A DNA stretch of 64,000 bases, from assembly GCA_030142905.1 (NCBI GenBank), contig JASJOG010000053.1, positions 186,001-250,000 of the forward strand, written 5' to 3'. A model generated the notes under the pieces. The model saw nothing but the letters and a program-made list of their open reading frames with translations. It did no database searches and had not been told where the DNA came from. The DNA is from Heliopora coerulea (Eukaryota > Cnidaria > Anthozoa > Scleralcyonacea > Helioporidae). A program made the position numbers and the translations under genes. This document shows, in pieces, positions 17,143 through 29,171 of this stretch (position 1 is its first letter; the number at the start of each line of letters is the position of its first letter).

Positions 17143-20100
17143 AACTCGTTTGCAATGAAGACGTCACAAAAACGGTAAGCATAAAAATTCGCAAGAGCTT
17201 GAAAGAACTCAATTTTAAAGAGAACAGCTACATTTTAATTGCAAACAGAGTTCCAGCGAAGCACCGTGGATCCAGAAACCTTGCCTTTCTGCAAAGCATT
17301 CCATGGTTAGCTGTATTTGATTTATTTGATCAGAACTCAAGGAAAGATGGTCTCCACTATATTTTCAATGAAACCAATGACTCTGTTACGGCTAGAGTGA
17401 AAGAGCTGGAAGATTTCAAGAATATCCAACCCGGTGAAGATTGGTCAACTCGTGGTACGACGTGGATCTTAAGAAGTCAATCGATGCATGAAAGCGATTG
17501 GATTTGCAACTCGAAAGCCTCCCTCTGGGATGCATTATCAGTCTATAGAGATAGAAGCCCGACTGGTAATATTCACTGTGTCTTCCTGGCATTGTGCAAC
17601 GATTCTCTCCAAGAAATGGCAGATATCATAGAGTCTTCTTTCAGCATAATTGGTCCACATGCTAGGAAGAATATCACCATTATATCTGAGAAGGAAGAAG
17701 TCATTGATGGAATCGTAAGATATTCAAGACAAGGTATTCGTAAGGAAGTTACCGCTTGCTCCATTCCAGGATGTTCTTGGGAAATTCTGAATAGTAATGT
17801 TAAGGCTATGCTTGGTCCCATCCGCTTCAACGAACCAGGTGCAACAAGTGAACTGCCATATTGTGACGGGGAGTCTAGACCTGTGTCTAACAAGAGAATT
17901 AATTCGTTGATTGATCTGGAAGTGTTCTGTTCCAAGCCCTCTTTGACCAGTTTTGAGCCAGATGTAGAAAGAGCCAGAGAAGACTTCTATAAAGGTGGCA
18001 TTATCACCCAGCTGAATCTCTTTCACAAGCACGACATTGAGCGTACACTAGCAAAGCACCTCTTGTCTCGTGTCGATGAATGCCTCGAACGATTATCAAA
18101 GCCATCGGAAGTCTCTGGTGAAAATGAAACCGTGACCCTACGCTACGAATCAGGTTCGGGAGCAACAACACTCTGCCGACGGATCTTGTGGGAGAAGAAA
18201 AGTGCCTACCGATGTGCTGTTGTCAAAGCGATAACCCAGGAAACAGACTACCAGATAGAAGTTCTGTTCAGCACATTATTCGAGGGAGATCTTTCACGCG
18301 CACCGCCAGTTCTTATTCTTGTAGACAACGTCGCCGAACAAGACGTTGGTCAGCTTCAAGATAAGATCTCGGAGAGGATGGTAAAGTGCGTCCTGTTGAA
18401 TGCCATTCCAATTGCCAAGTCGTCAGCAACTGCCGATACTGACGTCCCCGAGTTGCGCCAACTCGATAATACCGAGATTAAAAAGGTAAAACTGCTGCTG
18501 AAAGCTGAACGCGAAGACGACAAACGCCGAGAAGCTGCTAAAAAGGTTTTGGAAAGAGAAAAGAGATTTATCTGGCTAGGCTTAGAGTTATTCGGACGAA
18601 AATACACCGCCATCAAGCCACGTCTTTCTCACCATATCGAGCAAGTAATTTCACAAAATCTCGCGGACGAATCTAAAGATTCCTACAAGATGATTCTTCG
18701 TTTCTGTTGTCTGCTTGATTACTACAGCAACGGTCGATCAATATTTCCGCACCCGTGTGCGACGGATATATTACTCGGTGGTAGAGGATTGAACACCGAG
18801 TGCATCAATCACGTAGAGAAATTGCACGATAAGTTTGGTGGACTACTTTTGGAAGCATTTAACGAGTACAATGGCTCTCGTGGCTGGAGGCCAGCGCATT
18901 CATTAGTCGGTGAAGTTGTTAGAGAGGAAATGGATCTCTTGGTAGTTACTAAGGAACTGCTGGTGAACATGAACAAAGGGTATTCATATGTAGAGAAATA
19001 TCTAATCCACGATGCAGTAACCGTCTGCCTTGACCGAGAGAAGAAACTTGATGCTAGTTTTGACAACAAAAACTATCCCGATTTTGTTTTGGAGACCAGC
19101 GTCTGTGACGACATCTGGGGTTCACTGGAAGTCCGAACACCGTTCTCTCCCTTGATCAATGATGTTATGGAATCTCATTCAGGTAAAGGTGTGGAGAAGG
19201 CACTGGATGTCCTCATTACCTTAAATGAGAATGTTAACACAGATCAGCACAAAGCTCGCACGTGGCAACAAATCGCAAGATTGATCGCCTACGAAATTGG
19301 AATGAAGAAGATTCCAAAACAGGACCCTCAACTTGCTAGAATATACAAATTGATTGGATCCAGTCATCGCTTAAACGAATTACCAACCAAAGGATTTGAA
19401 GTCGCTCACTTAGTAATTGATCAAGCAATCAAACTCCAGGAGTCTCACATCCACCACCTTGTGACCAAGGGAGCAATTTTCAGGGCTGAACTGCAAGAAC
19501 TGGAAAAGAATTGTTCCGGTGGAACTGAAGAGATTACTATTATGATCAAAAAAGCAATTACCACATGCAAGGACGGAATTGCCGTTTACGATGCCGCACA
19601 ACGCATCAGCAATGGATATCTTCATGCAATGATTGGAAAAATCCAGACAATAATTCGTCTTTTGGAAATCTTCAAGCGGTTGCCGTACTTTGCGGAACAT
19701 TATCTTGGACAGGATGATAGTTTCAAGAATTACATGAATGATGGGATTCATCCAGAAGAAATAAAAGCGATCTTCGACGACAGTGAATTGACCTACCTTC
19801 TTTCTTTGAGGAAAATCGCCATTCAATTGTCAAACGAATTATTTCAAGAAATAAAGCTGCGTCGCACACGAACTTACAAGCATCACGAAATTCATGAGCT
19901 AAACAACGCAAAATTTAGGGCGTTGAAGCTGCGAAGACAATTCTACCTGGTGACCAAACTAGACAGGACACACTTAAGTGGTGATGCTAGCTATCAAGAA
20001 GATATCGTCAATGATATTTTGTCTAAACTCGACAAGACCCCATTCAGCAGCTGGAAAAAGTTGCCTGATTCTACTGTAGCGGTTATATACACAACACTGA

Positions 20101-21776
20101 GCAATGCTATCAGCAGGACGCCAGTTAGCAACATTGGTATGTTCATGTGTGCCAGAGCAGCACTGCAGCTTCAGGTTAAACCTGATATCCAAGAACTGTC
20201 TGACCACGTCACTTTATGGTGCGAAAAATTTCCGACGTCATTATGGGCTCATCTCTTCAACTACATGGTTCATTTTCCTGTGCCAAATGGTTCTCTGAAG
20301 ACGAATGTATCTCTAGCCAAAATCTCAATTGCCATTTGTAATTCTCATAGCACAAAGGGAAATCGAAAGTCTGGAGCGGAATATCTACTTGGAAAAGGAA
20401 GGGGTACGGCCGCAATAATTCGTCCAAACGAATTATCCGAAAACAGGCAAGATTTGTATGGAACAAAATTTTGGAAGAGCAAAGAGGTGTTTGCAAGATT
20501 GGAGCGTTTGCGTGGCAGAAAGGTTGGAAAAGGAGTTTTGAAATACAGAGACATTGAAATTTTGTTCGACAATGAAAGATACCCAAAAGAGAGCAGAGAC
20601 GATCTGTGGTTTTGCCTCGGGTTTACTGTCAATGGTCCTTACGCTTATGACCCCATAGAAGATGACGAAAACACCAGGCTGAAGAAGCAGTTTCAAGAGT
20701 CCCAAAACAGCAGTAAGTTACCCGACTCTACTGCATGCCTGGCTTCGTCAAGTGATACTGAATCTAACGCAACAACATCGAATGTTAAAGAACCACTAAA
20801 TCCGGAACTCAAGCCAGCAAATGTCTTCACCTCACCATTGACCCGTAGCCAGCAAACACCAATGTCGTCAAAATTAAATACAAGTCCGACAAGGTTGAAG
20901 GAGCAGTTTCAAGAGTCACAAAACAGCAGTAAGTTACACGACTCTACTGCATGCTTGGCTTCGTCAGGTGATACTGAATCTAACGCAACAACATCGAATG
21001 TTAAAGAACCACTAAATGCGGAACTCAAGCCAGCAAATATCTTCATCTCACCATCAACCCGTAGCCGGCAAACACCAATGTCGTCAAAGTTAAATGCAAG
21101 TCCGACAAGGTTGAAGGAGCAGTTTCAAGAGTCACAGAATAGCAGTAAGTTACCCGACTCTACTGCATGCCTGGCTTTGTCAGGTGATACTGAATCTAAT
21201 GCAACAGCATCGAATGTTAAAGAACCACTAAATGCGGAACTCAAGCCAGCAAATGTCTTCACCTCACCATTGACCTGTAGCCGGCAAACACCAATGTCGT
21301 CAAAGTTAAATGCAAGTACGACAAAGTCTCCAGCTGCTTCAGTTCCAAAAGCAATAACTTCTGTACCGGAGACAAAGCTTTCGACTTCACCTAATTCTAA
21401 GACTTGTAAAACATCCTCAACCACACATGAAGCGTGGAAGAACTTGCCTAGTTTGATAATTCGCTTACGCTCAGCAGGTGGTTCTCAGGTGACATTCCGT
21501 CCGAGTTGGATGGATAATGAAGGTCGAATTCATCATGGCACGCCTGTCAAAGGTTCACGAAAGTCTGTGGAGTGCACCAAGCATCAGTCGGGGCCTGCTC
21601 CAGAGGGATGTAAATTTGCCCACCCGTGGATTGCTGATACCTTACAATTTATTTGCACCAAATGTACACGTGAACGCAAAAGTCAATGTGAATCAAAGAA
21701 TCAACATGATAAATTCATCTACAATCTTGGTCCTTATCGCGATAGTCAAGGAAGGATTTGGACATCCAAGAAATAA
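17143..21776 (+). CDS. SAMD9-like: SAMD9-like P-loop NTPase, paralog 1 (giant exon)
   Basis: The exon begins after ctgttgtag (phase 1) and ends at TAA, giving about 1,543 residues. An unspliced frame would extend back to Met 17067. It aligns along its length with the giant exon of paralog 2. Landmarks: PWLAVFDLFD near the start; a SIR2-like-position segment; P-loop region YESGSGATTLCRRILW (nt 18144-18191), where the usual Lys of GxxxxGK is replaced, as in SAMD9; Walker B-like VLILVDN about 50 residues later; a helical TPR-like stretch; LGFTVNGPYAYDP, matching the SAMD9 C-terminal end; three 72-residue repeats; and a last ~115-residue Cys/His module. Vertebrate SAMD9/SAMD9L are cytosolic STAND-type antiviral and translation-control proteins. 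No SAM or AlbA_2 exon is seen upstream, unlike paralog 2. Confidence 0.85.
20679..21326 (+). repeat. Three in-frame 216-bp tandem repeats in paralog 1
   Basis: Units start at 20679, 20895 and 21111, each exactly 216 nt (72 codons), beginning LKKQFQESQNSSK or LKEQFQESQNSSK and ending near MSSKLNASPTR. They are nearly identical, rich in Ser, Thr, Asn and Pro, and lie between the NTPase/TPR body and the Cys/His module. Paralog 2 has a single short Ser-rich linker there, so the expansion is specific to this copy and recent. Confidence 0.95.
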
Positions 21777-23620
21777 ACAATTTTTCTCATTGTATCGGAA
21801 AATAGGGTGCATAAATTTTTACGATTTAATCTCAGCTTGTCGGCTAAAAACTTATTATATGGGAACGCTGGTCGTTCTGAACAGTTATGATTCATACTGA
21901 CACTATATTTGCCTTCTATAACTGGAACGTTTACGTTGCGGAAGGATGCATAGACATTAGAAATGAATTAACTGAAAGTGCACTCGATTGTGGCATGTAC
22001 CTAAAATGTATTTCCGGGTGTAACTATTACTGCCCTCTTCCACTCTGATTAAATGTCATTGAAGACCATACAAACAAATCAATGTTTAAATTATGAAGAG
22101 TGATAGGTGGCCTGGCCGTACTGTTTGCCTCCGTTACTGAAAGAAACTAGCGTTCGGACAACGACATAGAATTTCGTGAAACACCATAACTCCCGCGATC
22201 AATTCATCTTAAACAGTTTTTAGTCATAAAATCTGAACGCAGATCAGGATATTTCTCCCTTTCCCACAGTCCCAGGTTTTGAAAGCATAAATTATACTTA
22301 AATAAATAGAGCTAAACTTAGCTCGAATCCCGAACCAGTCCCAGCATAACACTTTGTGACGGCATGAAGTGCTACTGAAACCATGTTCCATCTATATCCA
22401 AGATCAAGTACATGCCAGTGCATCATCAACAACATCTGCTCCGAAGAACTGTATGTAATTTTCCTTATTCGAAGGATGATGATTAATGCAAGTAGTTTGT
22501 ACTCAACATACATTTGGTAAAAGATGAATATTCAACCATCGTCCACAGTTTTGGTACTTATCTAACTATGTGAACAACGTACTTGGACAAATGAGAAATA
22601 CTAAATGTTTGCGAATAATTCCTCGTCGACATTAAATTTTCGTTGTAAATTGCTCGCTACATTATTCACAATTTCAGTTCTTACGGAAATACTCACGCAG
22701 TGAGTTGTCCTTCCGACGCTCACACAATGGTCACAGTTTTATATAGAAAGAAGAATATTCGCTTTTTCAATGTGACATGTGAACCATACATCCAGTGTAA
22801 TAACATTGTAGTTCCGACTGCACGGTGCAACTACGAAACATAGACTGTTCGATTGGAAAGCATAAACACGAAACAAGTACTTAGAAAGAAAACGTAGAAC
22901 TATGGAGACCTAAGCACATTACGACCCAAAAATGTATATACTGGACAGAAAAGGAGAATCGTGGTTTTGTTTCCGATTTAAAGCAGATGCTCACTATGTT
23001 TACAATCCCACAAAAGATCGACAACAAACATTAAATAAGGAAACAGACTTCAGGGTTGCAAAATAAGAAGTTAAAATGTTCCGCTCAGATTTGATATACT
23101 TGAGTTTGGTACGAGTTTAAATTGGAGAACCATCAACAACAGGAATATTCAAAGGCCATGCTTCAGCGTCTTTGTCCAATTAACAAACGCCATATGTAAT
23201 CAGCCGGGCCACCGTCAAAAAATAACCAATGTTTTAAATATGTAATGAATTTGAATGCTGACCTTGTCGCAGTATGATTAGTGTGGAGAATATCGGACCA
23301 ACACTAGAACTCGGAGAAATCGTGCAAAGTAACTCTGCATGTCTTGACAATTTGAATGAATGACTTTACAGTCTATACTGGTTTGCCCGGAAATATGGTC
23401 ATAGAGTTCTTCACCAATTGGGTGCACATGGAAGTATCCAAGCAACGATTAAAGTATCAATTTCCACAGCTCTAAGAAAAAAGTGAAGCTGCTTAGCTCA
23501 GTTTAAATGAAAGGATTAGAAATGGTAAAGAATCCTCAACATTTTTGATTGACAATTTAATAAAATTAAATATTATTATCTTAGTAAAACGATTTTACCT
23601 GGTTTGTTAAGCTAGTGAAA
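21777..23620. other. Intergenic between SAMD9-like paralogs 1 and 2
   Basis: This is the 3' flank of paralog 1. No reading frame or RNA gene was recognised, and no clear polyadenylation signal was singled out. Confidence 0.45.
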
Positions 23621-23623
23621 AAC

Positions 23624-23705
23624 AATTATAATTGACACCAACAGTCTTTCTCCAGACTATAGTAACCTGGACGATCTACTATCACTAACATGTAATTATA
23701 ATTGA
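23624..23705 (+). repeat. Single-arm copy of the hairpin element, 12-bp direct repeats
   Basis: The segment 23637-23677 (accaacagtctttctccaga and what follows) matches the right arm of the 47-kb hairpin with few changes. The 12-mer aattataattga flanks the insert at 23624-23635 and 23694-23705. A single arm thus appears to have inserted by itself. Confidence 0.65.
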
Positions 23706-24010
23706 ATTATTCTTAGCTAAATTACCAAGTGAAAGAACTCGATCAGTTTTCTGTAACCTAAAAAAACAATATCCCAACCATATGTTGTCTATGTACTCTA
23801 TTTTTAACCGTAAATTTAAGCATAAATTCAGTAATGATGTGAACATATGAATTGTAGGCAAAGATCCTTAACATTGAATATTGTGCTTTAAAGAGTTTTT
23901 CAAGAAAATCACTTAGATTGGTGAAGCATAATATTTTAAAAAAGGAAATACTGGAAAAAAAAAAGTACGTGTGCCAAGTTCATTTGGAGAGGGACTGGTG
24001 ATAAAACAAT

Positions 24011-24415
24011 ACAGTGAACTCTCGATAAGCTGAACACTACGGGCCCTCACTGCTCCGTCTTAGAGAGGTGTCCGTCTTAAAGGAAGATGACGTAATCTGA
24101 CGCCGGCCATCAGAATTAAAGCGGTCAAGCCTCGGTCACTCATCCCCAGTTATCCTGCACGGGAGGAAAAGGTACGGACGTTTCAAGCGAAAACCTTTCA
24201 ATGTATATCAGGTAGTTAAACATACAACAAAGAATTTGATAGTTTTTGGAACAGAAGTCGTCTTCGTTATTGTGATATATTCAAACTTCGTTGTCCGAAT
24301 CTATTGATCAGACCGTTGTCTATCTGCTCTGGGAGGTATTTTGAACCTTTTTCCACCTGAACAGTGTCCGTCTCAGGGAAGTGTGCGTTGCGACAAAGAC
24401 TGCCAAACTCTGTGG
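24011..24415 (+). repeat. Probable pogo-like miniature element
   Basis: The left edge acagtgaactctcgataagc resembles pogo/Tigger termini. Inside, gtccgtctta and gtccgtctca motifs recur, as in elements of this type. The right edge is not defined. No coding capacity. Confidence 0.3.
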
Positions 24416-25587
24416 TTTCTTTGATTGGTAACCTGTATTATTTGTGCTAATCTTTAAAACTGAATTTTACTGACGTGTGTTTCAATTAAGGCTTCAGCAA
24501 TTTTTTATGTGATCAGTAAATTCCATTCTGTTTTGATTCGTCTTTTTATTTTCTCACTACAATTTGTACTGTTATGGAAAATGAGAACGTTTTACTTCAG
24601 ATATTGAACGTTGTACTCATGCGATGCTGGGCTTCTTGGTAGCTTTGTTTTTGTCTAGTAAAATATCTTTGATTCAACCCTTACCGTCGATTACAAAATG
24701 TATGCGGGAGAAGTGGGATGCCGATGATATATTCTCCTAAAGGGTTGATTACATGGGAAAATTTCAGCTTGGCAGACCGGGTTGGAAAAAGTCCCGATCA
24801 CATGAGATTTTTCAGGCCGAGTTAAAACTGAAATCGGACGTCAATCCAGGCAGGAATTTCAAGGTACCTTGTGTTATTTTAGCAATTTATATCTTCCCAC
24901 GTATGTCAATCGTCCATTCAGCCCGCGCTAAAATTTTTTCTTGCAATTACATAGGATTTCAGCCAGGGCTGAAATTCTTGATGTAATTATTCTCTTAGTC
25001 AGCAGATTATGATGATGGTGAAATTGGACAAGGACAAGACAAAAGCGGGTTTTATGGGATCTCTTGAAAAATACATTTGCTTACATGTCGGATTGTGAAG
25101 TTTATTTCATATGTTTCTTCAATGAAGGTACGTTTAATATATGTTCAATTCCCTTTAAGAGCGAAACCAAAAGAGGGAGTGTAATTGCCCCTTCCCCTAT
25201 AAGTGTGAAAATTTCTTTGTTCCAACAAAATGTTACATATTCATTTACAAAATTATTTCAGCCAGGCATTTTTCAACTGGTTACGGGGCTCGCAAATAAA
25301 GAAGTTCTCCAGAAAGGTCGCTCCTCGAGCACCCATTCAAAAAAGCAAAAGTTTGTTTTTGACTTAGCTATCCCCCTTTCAAAAATCCTGATTACGCCCT
25401 TGACACACTTCATTCCGCATACAAGCCAGTTATCGAGGGATATAAGTATATCCAAAGAAGGTACTTTCTCTCTTCACCGTCAGGATCAGTCTTGGGTTAT
25501 TTCGTCATGGCTAACGTTAGTAGATTTCACTCGTCAAGGAGAGACATCCTGTCAGATTGTTTTTAAAATTTAAATCTAAATTTTAAA

Positions 25588-25877
25588 CAGTGGCGTAGCC
25601 AAGCCTGGGCCCACCCGGGCACAGCCCCGGTTATTGAGTTATTACTATAACTATACTACGGGTTACGGAAATCACCGAACTGTAGAAAGGCAAGAAACTC
25701 TGTTTCATAGCCATACTTTGCAACGGTCAATCAATCACAAATCGTCTGTTTGTACGAAGTCTATGCTTTTGATAAGAAATATAATTTATATTAATTAAGT
25801 TTATATTAGCATTAGAAATGTTTTCTTTGGTGCTTATCTGTGGCCTAGGCTATTCCTCAATCCTGGCTACACCACTG
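25588..25877. mobile_element. hAT-type miniature element
   Basis: The left end cagtggcgtagccaagcc and right end ctggctacaccactg are inverted hAT-like termini. Flanking octamers attttaaa (25580-25587) and attttacg (25878-25885) agree at six of eight positions, a worn 8-bp target duplication. No transposase. Confidence 0.7.
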
Positions 25878-25885
25878 ATTTTACG

Positions 25886-28374
25886 CCACTGAAAGCAAGG
25901 TTATTGCGCGAAGTCGTCAGTTGGGGTAGCGGGGCGAGTTTTGGATTTTCACATAGACAAGTGGCTTCTCTCTTCTTTTCGCCTGTCTTAAACAACGTAC
26001 ATACAGCTTTTATAGCTTTATTCACGACAGAAATACTAAAGAAAGCTAGTTTCACATCTGGGCTGTCTATGTCTGAACCGATAGCTTTGAATTTGGTTTA
26101 TTAGTACTCACGGCTCTTAATGACCCTGCGCGCGATTAGTAAAACCACGCCAATTTTGCCAATCTCCACAGGAGTTCGTTGGTTGTGCGAAGGCAGGGTG
26201 GAAGAATTCTTTGTACCTTTGTTTACAATGTCACACTGGCGGCTTTGGATTTGATTTATGTCGCTGCATCGACATGTAAACTTATGAACAGGTATTATAT
26301 CTTCTAAATGTCCGTTTAACTGCATCAGATTGCTCAGTGTTTGCTAAATAAATAGAACCATTTCTTTAGATTCGTTCATTAGAACCATCGTTTAATTCAA
26401 TGACGAATACCAAATTAGTGTGATTTCATAATTTTGTTACGTAGGAAGCATTTCTTAAGAGTTACCGGTCTTTAGTTTTGAACGCAAATGCTAATTCAAA
26501 AGTGGATAGCTATACTTTAAATTCGCTTTCAAACAATAGCTGGCAGTTCCGGTTTCACTTTGGTATTTAGCAACCAAGATTGCGTTGGAGATTGCAAGAT
26601 TATGCTTCGAAAATTTTGTCTGTAGTTCTTAATAATTGCGCCTAAGAGATCAAGAAAAAGAAATCTTTTCTCCGCAGTTCCGTTTATGAATTAGGAAGAT
26701 GTTAAGGGTTAAAAATTAGATTTTACGACGAATAGGCGGCAATGGAAAACAAGAAAACCATATCCCATGACCACAGTCGCCTATACCTTTCTAAGCGATG
26801 TCTGATCGACTGACGGTTCGAGTGCTAAAGTAAAATTGCCCCTGTTGTTGCCTCTTGCATTGTTTACATGAGGTGAATTTGGAATATTCTGATTCAACCA
26901 TACGCTTGATTGTTGAAAGTCAGTCCAATGTTCATTTCAACCATTCCGACATCAGAAGAGCGCACTAAAGTGCAGCACTCGAGGCTTCCTTAAAGGGTTG
27001 TCGTGCGCAGGATAGTTTTGCAATTAATATTTCTCGAGAACAGAACTAGGTTTACCAAAGTGGTCAAGCCTGCCCGCGCCTCATTTTGCAAGGGCTAAAA
27101 CTTAACAAGAAAATGCCATTTTGACAGAGTGTATATTCGGCAGAATCAATGAAAATGCTTGATCCATGGTTAACGGATCACGACCATGTACGTGTGAGGT
27201 CACATAGGCCTTATACACTGGCGGTCAGAAAGAACTGCTCACTTGTGGTGCAGATAGTAACTTGGTTTGCGGCCGTTGGGACCAGCCTCTCTCAGTCTTC
27301 GTCGGGTAGTGGAAGTAGAGACACTCACCATATTCAATCAGCATCTCTGCTTAATTTTCCGGTGCAGTCTTAGAGTGACTGGACATGCTTTTTTCACTGT
27401 GATTCTATCCTCTCTCTTCGTAGTTTTCCTTTTGTCCAGGAATCTTCAAATCTTTAACACTTCCAGTAAGTCTCGGCTTATTCAAAATATTGCTGACATT
27501 TTGTCTACAGCCCACTTGATCAGCAGTTTCCTGTTGTAACTTTCCCACTATTTTCAAGGCTGATCCTCGGCCTTAGACCCATGATTTTGCATGTTGCTTG
27601 AAATTCTTGTTTTACCAACAATTAAAAGTAATTTTCTGCGGAACCAGGAATACATCTTCACTTTCCCATAAAAAATTTCCTTAAAATGGCTTGAGCTCTA
27701 TCAAAAATTGTGGGAAATACGTTAAAATTATCTGAAATTGACTGTTTTGCCATAGGAGTGAGCAAAAACCATTGCTGCAACCCTTCATTACCTAAGAAAT
27801 GGAGCTTGAGCAGTTCTTTTTGACTGCCAGTCTGCAAAAGCAGCTGTCAATTTAATATTCTTTTATTACCACTTAAATTAGCCTTATTAGGTACAGTACA
27901 TTCTTCCCAGAAAATTATTTTGGGTTATAAACTTAAGAAAAAGGGCAGTAAAAGCAGATTACCCTCTCACCCCTGCATGCTTCAAGAGAAATTATAAACT
28001 ACATGTATTCAATCTGTTCAAAATCCTTTGGCAAATCTTTTGAAATGCGTTCTTGAATCAAATTTGCTTACATTAAAGCACACCCATAAGTTGCAGATTG
28101 GGGTTAAAGGGTTGGTGGCCCATAATCATCTTTGTGATGAGTAAAATCATTCTCATGGGTTAAAAAAAATTAAATATCAAATTGGCAGTGATCTTTACAG
28201 AGTATTTATTGTGCAATAATATATTTTATTGCATATCAAAATTCATTTTATTTCTCAAAATTCAGTTATAAATCTCATTTGCACTATATCATGTTATGTC
28301 ACATTTGCCCAAAACTAAAGGTATGTTTTTCCTTTCCCCACTTTTTTCAGTATTGGAGCAATTCCAGACCATTT
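25886..28374. other. Intergenic, no supported gene
   Basis: Reading frames of 60-90 codons occur (for example 27149-27539) without recognisable domains or plausible splice borders. Confidence 0.45.
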
Positions 28375-28382
28375 GTTCCAAC

Positions 28383-28711
28383 CAGTGGCAGCACTATACA
28401 TCCTAGTCTAGCAGGTAAACAAGGGGCAAAAAATTTCTGAAGGGGGTAAAAGCTACAGAAGATTTTGCTAAATTAAGAGCAAATTATAAAACTATTGGGA
28501 TAATGCAATTTTCAGCTTCCATGGCTCTTGCAAAATGTCATAATACTTTAGTAATTCCATCATTTCATATTCAAAATACATTTTCCATGTGTAAATAGTG
28601 ACTAAGATACAGTATATACTGTAAATCTTACACTTTGATAATGAGTTTGGGTAGCAATTTTTCTTTAAGGGGGCAAATAACCCCCCATACCCCCTCTTCA
28701 TGACACTACTG
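28383..28711. mobile_element. hAT-type miniature element with perfect 8-bp duplication
   Basis: A 329-bp element with ends cagtggcagcactat and atgacactactg. The octamer gttccaac flanks it exactly at 28375-28382 and 28712-28719. The interior is AT-rich with purine runs (gaagggggtaaaag; on the other strand gggtatggggggttatttg) and no intact frame. Confidence 0.85.
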
Positions 28712-29171
28712 GTTCCAACAAAACTCAGTCAAAATGGGCAAACAAAAAAAGTTTGTTAAGTTCTGCTTCAAAAGGCACAAGTTGACTTGAGTCATTGCTT
28801 TTTGAGTGCTTTTTAGTAAACAAGAAAAGAAAGAACAAATGCAATTTCCATGTTTATATACATTTGACTTTGATTGGTGAAAGGTTGCCTGGTGAATGAT
28901 AGGTATGGAATTGTTATTTAGATTGACTTAATTGAAAGAAAAGGAAATTATAGTATTAATATGCCACTGGAGCTCAGGCTGACTAAGGAAATGACAGTTT
29001 TGCACCCTTTATAATGTGTCCAAATAAATGTTATCTAAGTAAACTTTTATATTTATCAATTTTTGTCATACAGTACATGACTTAATATTCTTTTCCAGAA
29101 ATCCATCACTTTCAACGAGAAACATTTGGAACACTTCTATGTAATACAGTTTCACCTTTTGAGTAAGGAGC

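Noticed and set aside
25064..25573. A 169-codon open frame
   Set aside because: No domain seen; its end runs to the edge of a hAT miniature element. Chance or repeat-derived.
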